Shown: piece after piece, positions 23,075 through 28,162 of the stretch
Layout of the letters: each line of letters opens with the position of its first letter
How positions within the stretch are numbered: position 1 is the stretch's first letter
Assembly (NCBI RefSeq): GCF_943912325.1
Contig: NZ_CALTTX010000031.1
Coordinates: 1 to 28,162, forward strand
Direction of reading: 5' to 3'
Origin: an uncultured Microbacterium sp.
Lineage (GTDB): Bacteria; Actinomycetota; Actinomycetes; Actinomycetales; Microbacteriaceae
DNA: 28,162 bases
Notes under the pieces: generated by a model
The model's input: only the letters and a program-made list of their open reading frames with translations
What the model was told of the DNA's origin: nothing
The model's database searches: none
Program-made: the position numbers and the translations under genes

Positions 23075-24577
23075 GTGGAGAACCACGACCCGTTTGGTTT
23101 TGTCGGACTGACCTACGATGACGTGCTTCTTCTTCCCGGCCACACCGACGTCATCCCGAGCGAGGCCGACACGTCCTCACGCGTGACGCGCCGCATCACG
23201 GTCGCAACTCCGCTGCTCTCGAGCGCGATGGACACCGTGACCGAAACCCGCATGGCGATCGCGATCGCGCGCGAGGGCGGGCTCGGTATCCTGCATCGCA
23301 ATATGTCCATCGCCGATCAGGCCGCCATGGTCGATCGCGTTAAGCGCAGCGAATCCGGCATGATCACCGATCCCGTGACGACGTCGCCCGACGCGACGAT
23401 CGCCGAGGTCGACGAGCTGTGCGCGACCTACCGCATCTCGGGCCTGCCCGTCGTCGACCGCGAGGGCGTGCTCGTCGGAATCGTGACCAACCGCGACATG
23501 CGCTGGGTCTCGGACTTCGAAAAAGCCACGACCAAGGTCGCCGACGTCATGACGAGCGAGGGCCTCATCACGGCCCCCGTCGGCGTCGCGTCGAACGATG
23601 TCATCGCACTCTTCGCCAAGCACCGCGTCGAAAAGCTTCCGCTGATCGACGACGACGGCAAGCTCGCGGGCCTCATCACGATCAAGGACTTCGACAAGAG
23701 CGAGAAGTATCCCCTCGCGACGAAGGACGAGCAGGGTCGCTTGCGCGTCGGCGCCGCGATCGGGTTCTTCGGCGACGCCTGGCAGCGCGCCCAGGCCCTG
23801 CGCGACGCGGGCGTCGACGTCATCGTCGTCGACACCGCGAACGGTGAATCGGCGGGTGTGATCGACATCGTCAAGAAGATCAAGGCCGACGCATCGTTCG
23901 ACCACATCGACGTCATCGGCGGCAACGTCGCCACGCGCGAGGGCGCGCAAGCGCTCATCGAAGCGGGAGTGGATGCTGTCAAGGTCGGCGTCGGCCCGGG
24001 CTCGATCTGCACGACCCGCATCGTCGCGGGCGTCGGCGTGCCGCAGGTCACCGCCGTGTACGAGGCCTCGCTTGCGGCCCGCGCCGCGGGCGTGCCGGTC
24101 ATCGCCGACGGTGGTCTGCAGTACTCGGGCGACATCGCGAAGGCGCTCGTCGCGGGCGCCGACACGGTCATGCTCGGATCTCTCCTCGCGGGCACCGACG
24201 AGTCGCCGGGCGAGATCGTCTTCCAGGGTGGCAAGCAGTTCAAGCTCTACCGCGGCATGGGTTCGCTCGGGGCGCTGCAGACGCGCGGCAAGAAGACCTC
24301 GTACTCGAAGGATCGGTACTTCCAGGCCGATGTGCCCTCGGACGACAAGCTCATCCCCGAGGGGATCGAGGGTCAGGTCGCATACCGCGGCCCCGTCTCG
24401 GCCGTCGCGTACCAGCTCGTCGGCGGACTCCGGCAGTCGATGTTCTACGTCGGCGCGCGCACGATCGGCGAGCTCAAGACCAAGGGCCGCTTCGTGCGGA
24501 TCACCCCCGCGGGCCTCAAGGAATCGCACCCCCACGACGTGCAGATCGTCGTCGAGGCGCCGAACTACAAGCGCTGA
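23075..24577 (+). CDS. guaB: IMP dehydrogenase
   Basis: A 500-residue IMP dehydrogenase, the NAD-dependent step from IMP to XMP that commits to guanine nucleotides. The barrel start FVGLTYDDVLLLPGHTDV, two CBS domains at about residues 95-210 (MITDPVTTSPDATIAEV and VADVMTSEGLITAPVG), and the active-site loop GPGSICTTRIVAGVGVPQ with catalytic Cys312 are present, as is the flap region around YRGMGSLGAL. The segment usually reading DTAHGHS is DTANGES here, a variant in a conserved loop. CBS domains in this family bind adenine and guanine nucleotides and tune activity. guaB3 follows after 180 bp. Confidence 0.97.
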   Translation: MENHDPFGFVGLTYDDVLLLPGHTDVIPSEADTSSRVTRRITVATPLLSSAMDTVTETRMAIAIAREGGLGILHRNMSIADQAAMVDRVKRSESGMITDPVTTSPDATIAEVDELCATYRISGLPVVDREGVLVGIVTNRDMRWVSDFEKATTKVADVMTSEGLITAPVGVASNDVIALFAKHRVEKLPLIDDDGKLAGLITIKDFDKSEKYPLATKDEQGRLRVGAAIGFFGDAWQRAQALRDAGVDVIVVDTANGESAGVIDIVKKIKADASFDHIDVIGGNVATREGAQALIEAGVDAVKVGVGPGSICTTRIVAGVGVPQVTAVYEASLAARAAGVPVIADGGLQYSGDIAKALVAGADTVMLGSLLAGTDESPGEIVFQGGKQFKLYRGMGSLGALQTRGKKTSYSKDRYFQADVPSDDKLIPEGIEGQVAYRGPVSAVAYQLVGGLRQSMFYVGARTIGELKTKGRFVRITPAGLKESHPHDVQIVVEAPNYKR

Positions 24578-24618
24578 GCGCGCCCGGTCTTGCGGCCGGG
24601 TCGCCGGGGCGGCGTTGC

Positions 24619-24685
24619 GTCGCAGGATGGCGCTTCGGTCGCAGCATCCATTCGACGTTCTGCGACGCTGGCGAGATTCTGCGAC
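24619..24685. repeat. 67-bp dispersed palindromic repeat, copy B (after guaB)
   Basis: GTCGCAG at 24619 and 24638 mirrors CTGCGAC at 24660 and 24679, all about the centre 24652. The 19-bp internal spacing is the same on both sides. It matches copy A at 12395-12461 in architecture and in 50 of 67 bases. Here it is intergenic and may fold into a cruciform or act as a terminator for guaB. Confidence 0.8.
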
Positions 24686-24745
24686 GTTGATGACGAGTGG
24701 ATGCCGGGTCTCGCGGCCACGCGGAGCGGTGTCGGCGCCCGCGGG

Positions 24746-24751
24746 TAGGCT
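24746..24751 (+). promoter_or_regulatory. -10-like TAGGCT for leaderless guaB3
   Basis: TAGGCT ends 6 nt before GTG 24758. Two other in-frame starts (GTG 24755, ATG 24764) lie within 6 nt, and the usual 6-nt spacing favours 24758. Confidence 0.5.
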
Positions 24752-24757
24752 GGGGTG

Positions 24758-25879
24758 GTGACCATGGAAATCGAGATCGGCCGCGCCAAGCGGGCACGCC
24801 GCGCCTACACGTTCGACGACATCGCGGTCGTCCCGTCGCGGCGCACGCGCAACCCCGAAGACGTCTCGACGCACTGGTCGATCGACGCGTACCAGTTCGA
24901 CATTCCCGTGCTGTCGGCGCCGATGGACTCGGTCACGAGCCCCACGACCGCGATCATGCTCGGCCGCCTGGGCGGGCTCGGCGTGCTCGACCTCGAGGGC
25001 CTCTGGACGCGTTACGACGACCCCGAGCCGCTGCTTGCCGAGATCGCGGCGCTGCCCGAGGGTGAGGCGACCCGCCGCCTGCAAGAGCTGTACCTCGAAC
25101 CCGTCAAGCCCGAGCTCGTGCGCGACCGCCTCGCCGAGATCCGCGCCGCCGGCGTCACGGTCGCCGGGTCCCTCACGCCCCAGCGCACGCAAGAGCTCTA
25201 CCAGACCGTCGTGCAGGCGGGCGTCGACCTCTTCGTCATTCGCGGCACGACGGTCTCGGCCGAGCACGTCTCGTCGGTTGCCGAGCCGCTCAACCTCAAG
25301 CGCTTCATCTACGACCTCGACGTTCCCGTCGTCGTCGGCGGCGCCGCGACCTACACGGCGGCCCTCCACCTCATGCGCACGGGCGCGGCCGGAGTGCTCG
25401 TCGGGTTCGGCGGGGGAGCGGCGTCGACGACGCGCGCAACCCTCGGCATCCATGCCCCCATGGCCACTGCCGTCGCCGACGTCGCTGGCGCGCGCCGCGA
25501 CTACCTCGACGAGTCGGGCGGGCGCTACGTGCACGTCATCGCCGACGGTGGCGTCGGCACGTCGGGCGACATCGTCAAGGCGCTCGCGATGGGCGCCGAC
25601 GCCGTCATGCTCGGTGTCGCGCTCGCGCGCGCGACCGATGCGCCGGGTCGCGGGTTCCACTGGGGCCCCGAGGCGCACCACCCCAAGCTTCCCCGCGGCC
25701 GGCGCGTCGAGGTCGGTCAGGTCGCCTCGCTCGAAGAGGTGCTCTACGGTCCGGCGCCCGTCGCCGATGGCACCGCCAACCTGATCGGGGCGCTCCGCAA
25801 GTCGATGGCGACGACCGGGTATTCCGACCTCAAGGAGTTCCAGCGGGTCGAGGTCGTCGTCGCGCCCTACGCGCTCTGA
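24758..25879 (+). CDS. guaB3: GuaB3-family IMP dehydrogenase-like protein
   Basis: A 373-residue GuaB3, the IMPDH-related barrel without CBS domains that accompanies GuaB in actinobacteria. Recognisable segments are KRARRAYTFDDIAVVPSRR, FDIPVLSAPMDSVTSPTTA, APMATAVADVAGARRDYLDE and YVHVIADGGVGTSGDIVKAL. The loop equivalent to the GuaB active site reads GGGAASTTRATLG, with Ser at about residue 223 where GuaB has its catalytic cysteine. Ordinary IMPDH chemistry is therefore doubtful; the family role is not settled. The start was chosen from the -10 spacing. SURF1 follows 13 bp later, but a functional link is not obvious. Confidence 0.93.
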   Translation: MTMEIEIGRAKRARRAYTFDDIAVVPSRRTRNPEDVSTHWSIDAYQFDIPVLSAPMDSVTSPTTAIMLGRLGGLGVLDLEGLWTRYDDPEPLLAEIAALPEGEATRRLQELYLEPVKPELVRDRLAEIRAAGVTVAGSLTPQRTQELYQTVVQAGVDLFVIRGTTVSAEHVSSVAEPLNLKRFIYDLDVPVVVGGAATYTAALHLMRTGAAGVLVGFGGGAASTTRATLGIHAPMATAVADVAGARRDYLDESGGRYVHVIADGGVGTSGDIVKALAMGADAVMLGVALARATDAPGRGFHWGPEAHHPKLPRGRRVEVGQVASLEEVLYGPAPVADGTANLIGALRKSMATTGYSDLKEFQRVEVVVAPYAL

Positions 25880-25892
25880 ATCGAGTGCGCCG

Positions 25893-26798
25893 GTGACCAC
25901 GACCCCGCCCGACGCGAGCACGGCCCACGCGCCGCTCCATCCCGACGACTTTCCGCCAACCCTGCGCGAAGTCATGCTGCGGCCGTCGTGGATCGCGATG
26001 CTCGGGCTCTGCCTCGTCGTCGCCGGGCTGTTCGCGTGGCTCGGGCAGTGGCAGCTTTCGCGCGCGATCGACACGAGCCCCCAGCCCGCGGGCGCGACCG
26101 AGCAGGTCGAGCCAATCGCCGACGTCGTGCAGCCGGGCGCGTATCTCGCGCATGACGACGACGGCCAGCGGGTCTCGGTCTCGGGAACGTGGGTCCCCGG
26201 CGACTTCCTCATCGTGTCGGGCCGCTTCGACGACGGCGAGCGCGGGTTCTGGGTGACGGGCCAGTTGCGCGTCGATCCCGTATCGGTCGGTGCGCCGGCG
26301 GGGCAGGAGCGCCCCTCGTCGCTCGCCGTCGCGCTCGGCTGGACCGCGGACCGGGCGGTCGCCGAGGCCGCGGCGGCGGCGATGGAGCAGTCGGTTGCGG
26401 CTCAGCCCGAGGCATCCATTGCTCTCACGGGTCGCATCATCTCTGATGAGGGGCCCGCGCTGCCGCCGTCGGGCGCCGACCCGTTCGAGATGACGCACAT
26501 GGCGCCCGCGGCGCTGCTCTCGCGGTGGCACGACACCGAGGTGCCGGGCGGGGGGTATGTCTCCGTGTATCGCGCGTTCTTGACCGCCGCGGATGTACCG
26601 GCCGCCGCCCCGGGGCTCGCCCCGATCCACTCGCCCGCGCCCGAGGTGGGCTCGAGCGTGAACTGGCTCAACATCTTCTACGCCGCCGAGTGGCTGATCT
26701 TCGCCGGCTTCGCGTTCTACCTCTGGTATCGCCTCGCGCGCGACGCGTGGGAGAAAGAGCTCGAGGACCGCGAAGAGCGCCTCGCCGCGGCATCCTGA
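25893..26798 (+). CDS. SURF1-family cytochrome oxidase biogenesis protein
   Basis: A 301-residue SURF1-like protein. The family layout is clear: one membrane segment near the start (residues 33-52, WIAMLGLCLVVAGLFAWLG) followed directly by QWQLSRA, a central extracytoplasmic region with VSVSGTWVPGDFLIVSGR and VALGWTADRAVAE, and a second membrane segment near the end (NIFYAAEWLIFAGFAFYLWYR, about 258-280). SURF1 assists assembly or heme a insertion of the aa3-type cytochrome oxidase. GTG 25893 gives the standard polar N-terminus; no strong ribosome site is seen and it may be coupled to guaB3, 13 bp upstream. With ccdA-resB-ccsB at the other end of the window it belongs to respiratory chain assembly. 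Confidence 0.93.
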   Translation: MTTTPPDASTAHAPLHPDDFPPTLREVMLRPSWIAMLGLCLVVAGLFAWLGQWQLSRAIDTSPQPAGATEQVEPIADVVQPGAYLAHDDDGQRVSVSGTWVPGDFLIVSGRFDDGERGFWVTGQLRVDPVSVGAPAGQERPSSLAVALGWTADRAVAEAAAAAMEQSVAAQPEASIALTGRIISDEGPALPPSGADPFEMTHMAPAALLSRWHDTEVPGGGYVSVYRAFLTAADVPAAAPGLAPIHSPAPEVGSSVNWLNIFYAAEWLIFAGFAFYLWYRLARDAWEKELEDREERLAAAS

Positions 26799-26968
26799 CC
26801 CGCGCCCTCCCGCCGCTCTCGCGCCCTCCGCGCGCTCTCGCGCCGCGCCCTGCAACCCAGGCCCTCGTGCCGCGCCCGCGCTCGCTCGCCGCGCTTCGCC
26901 CGCGCTCGCCCGCGCCGTCCCGCCGCGCCCTGCAACCCGCGCCCTCCCGCCGCGCTCGCGCTCGCTCG
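26799..26968. repeat. C-rich low-complexity region after SURF1
   Basis: About 170 bp made almost wholly of CGC, CTCGC and CCCGC words, poor in A. The 18-mer CGCCGCGCCCTGCAACCC is present twice exactly, at 26841-26858 and 26921-26938, 80 bp apart. The region reads like decayed tandem repeats. No plausible gene or simple terminator is seen. Confidence 0.65.
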
Positions 26969-26984
26969 CGCGCCCCAAACACCC

Positions 26985-27055
26985 CGCGAGGCATGCGATC
27001 CCCGCCCAGGCAGGTGCCCGATGCGCATGCCTCGGCGGAATACGCATGCCTCGCG
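26985..27055. repeat. GGCATGC-rich repeat cluster, left copy
   Basis: CGCGAGGCATGCGATC at 26985-27000 is repeated exactly at 28116-28131. Within the cluster CCGCGAGGCATGCG also appears inverted as CGCATGCCTCGCGG near 27043-27056, and GCGCATGCCTCGG lies between, so the cluster is largely palindromic. It sits 28 bp beyond the stop of the AbiEi/DUF559-like gene. Confidence 0.75.
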
Positions 27056-27082
27056 GAGCCGGACCCGCGCGTGGGCGGCACA

Positions 27083-28000
27083 TCACCGGCGGGGTGAGAA
27101 CAAGAAGCGCGACAGGTCGGGCATCGCGGGTTGGATGCGCGGCACGCCAGCAGCCCGCAGAATGGCGTCGAGGCGCGCCGGCGTCGTGACGTCGGACCAC
27201 TCCCAGCGCGCGACGTGCGCGACCTGACGCAGTAACTCGACCTCGCGGCGTCGCTCGCGCCACACCGCCTCTGCGGAGGTTTCCGCGGTCTCGCCGTATT
27301 TTCCGCGGCCGTCCGCCTCGCCGATGATGCGCTCGCGCGGCCACCAGAAGTCGGCGCGCGCCTCGCCGTGAGGTAGCTCGAAGCAGGCTTGCAACTCGGG
27401 CCTGTCGAATCCGAGTGCCGTTATCGTGACGCGGCTGACGCTCTCGAACGGCGACTCCGCGCGGGCATCGGCGGCGCCGAGCACGGATTGGGCGCGTCGC
27501 ATGCCTCGCGAACTCGGCTGCACCGCGAGCAATCGGCGGAGAGCGCCCGCATCGACGCCCCGACGAAGGGCGGCATCGAGCACCGCGACAGCATGGGCGT
27601 GAGGAAGAACGCGGATAAGGTCGCCGACGGTATCGAGCAGAGCTGTGACGAGGATGCCGTCGACCCGCTCGAATGCGCGGGGCTCGCCGGCATGCACGAC
27701 GAGCTCGCCCCGACGATAGCCACGCCCCGTTGACGTGCTCGCATGCAGAAGCCGCGGCTCTCCAAAGATCGGCAGACCGTGCACGACCGCGGCGGATTCG
27801 TAGGCGAACACCGGGTCAGTGAGGGTCGTGGCGGCGGCGAGCACGCGTGCCGCGTAACGATCCCAGGGTGCGAGGCCTGTCCACTCGTCGGCATCCGCGT
27901 AGAGACCCGGCCGCACGCGCAACAGGACTCCGCGCCGCGCCGATCGCGACAATACGGACTCCCCTGAACGGGAGCGGAATAGTTCGAGTGGAGCATCCAT
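27083..28000 (-). CDS. AbiEi-like antitoxin / DUF559-type nuclease-fold protein
   Basis: A 305-residue protein of two parts. The N-terminus (RRGVLLRVRPGLYADADEW, residues 22-40) resembles the winged-helix start of AbiEi-type antitoxins. The C-terminus resembles DUF559/Vsr-like restriction-fold domains: E182/E186 in ESPFESVSR, then ADFWWPRERIIGEADGRGKYG giving Asp217, Glu228, Asp230 and Lys234, a PD-(D/E)xK-like set, followed by ARWEWSDV. Such proteins are frequent orphans in Micrococcales; whether they are antitoxins, nucleases or neither is unknown. ATG 28000 is preferred since the upstream frame is low complexity. No AbiEii-like toxin gene is next to it on the visible side. Codon use is less G/C-biased than its neighbours, and related repeats lie on both sides, so acquisition is plausible. 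Confidence 0.78.
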   Translation of the reverse strand: MDAPLELFRSRSGESVLSRSARRGVLLRVRPGLYADADEWTGLAPWDRYAARVLAAATTLTDPVFAYESAAVVHGLPIFGEPRLLHASTSTGRGYRRGELVVHAGEPRAFERVDGILVTALLDTVGDLIRVLPHAHAVAVLDAALRRGVDAGALRRLLAVQPSSRGMRRAQSVLGAADARAESPFESVSRVTITALGFDRPELQACFELPHGEARADFWWPRERIIGEADGRGKYGETAETSAEAVWRERRREVELLRQVAHVARWEWSDVTTPARLDAILRAAGVPRIQPAMPDLSRFLFSPRR

Positions 28001-28115
28001 TCTCCGATCGTGGCTCGGGCGCGCCACCACGCACGTCGGTGCGCCCGATCTGTGGATCGCGCCGCCCTGTGGAGAACGCACCGGGCGCGCCCCACCCACC
28101 GAGCGCCCCAGACTT
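28001..28115. other. Upstream region of the AbiEi/DUF559-like gene
   Basis: This short stretch contains no gene of its own. On the minus strand CGGAGA lies directly before the ATG at 28000 and is too close to be a normal ribosome binding site. No -10 hexamer at the leaderless spacing was found. Confidence 0.35.
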
Positions 28116-28162
28116 CGCGAGGCATGCGATCGCCGTCGAGGCATGCGCGCAATGCACTCGCC
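28116..28162. repeat. GGCATGC-rich repeat cluster, right copy (cut by window end)
   Basis: CGCGAGGCATGCGATC matches the left copy exactly and in the same orientation; the following 12 bases match at 9 positions. CGCCCCA precedes both copies by a few bases. A second GAGGCATGCG follows at 28138. The repeat continues to the end of the window. Confidence 0.7.

Noticed and set aside
23177..26212. A 1011-codon open frame on the minus strand opposite guaB, guaB3 and SURF1
   Set aside because: The opposite strand encodes three clear protein families; this reading is Arg/Asp-rich without domains.
27083..28000. A complete AbiE toxin-antitoxin pair
   Set aside because: Only the antitoxin-like N-terminal domain is present; no nucleotidyltransferase toxin gene is visible next to it, and the C-terminus is nuclease-like.

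Overview
This window is a stretch of core chromosome from a high-GC actinobacterium, most likely a member of the Microbacteriaceae (order Micrococcales). That placement rests on strong G/C third-position bias, frequent GTG starts, the system II (ResB/CcsB) cytochrome c maturation genes, a GuaB3-type IMP dehydrogenase paralogue beside guaB, CIRCE-controlled groES, and very frequent GCATCC/GGATGC words. No database search was possible, so the genus is inference. No rRNA, tRNA, CRISPR array, transposase or phage gene was seen.

Layout. 1-3262 (+): the end of ccdA, then resB and ccsB, for export and attachment of heme to c-type cytochromes. 3443-4375 (-): an exopolyphosphatase/GppA-like phosphatase, divergent from coaA (4484-5449, +) and followed by glmS (5524-7377). 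7455-8362: a translationally coupled ArsR regulator and SRPBCC protein with a clear palindromic operator. 8479-8949: a small lipoprotein. 9087-13923: a tightly packed run acpS-alr-tsaE-tsaB-rimI-tsaD-DUF4190-like, joining CoA transfer to acyl carrier protein, D-alanine supply and t6A tRNA modification. 14014-15222 (-): a THUMP-like SAM methyltransferase, divergent from groES (15424-15720), which sits behind two CIRCE operators. 15876-16808: a RarD-type EamA transporter. 17044-22767: a branched-chain amino acid ABC transporter, with the binding protein on + converging on livHMGF on -. 23075-25879: guaB and guaB3. 25893-26798: SURF1. 27083-28000 (-): an AbiEi/DUF559-like protein of accessory character between related repeats.

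Regulatory logic. Ten genes have a TANNNT -10 hexamer ending 6-7 nt before the start codon and no usable Shine-Dalgarno sequence, so they look leaderless (ccsB, ppx, coaA, glmS, arsR, tsaE, tsaB, the methyltransferase, rarD, guaB3). Others (lipoprotein, tsaD, groES, livJ, livH, guaB) have ordinary ribosome binding sites.

Most interesting items: (i) a 67-bp dispersed palindromic repeat with fixed architecture, present after guaB and also read through as the C-terminal tail of RimI; (ii) a perfect 21-bp inverted repeat between ccsB and ppx; (iii) a LivH permease fused to a secreted beta-sandwich-like domain; (iv) a four-copy 16-bp tandem repeat that begins in the rarD stop codon; (v) an AcpS with a repeat-encoded charged tail; (vi) an AbiEi/DUF559-like gene flanked by direct repeats. 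I did not find a convincing complete new multi-gene system; the strongest candidates for something undescribed are the repeat family and the LivH fusion.
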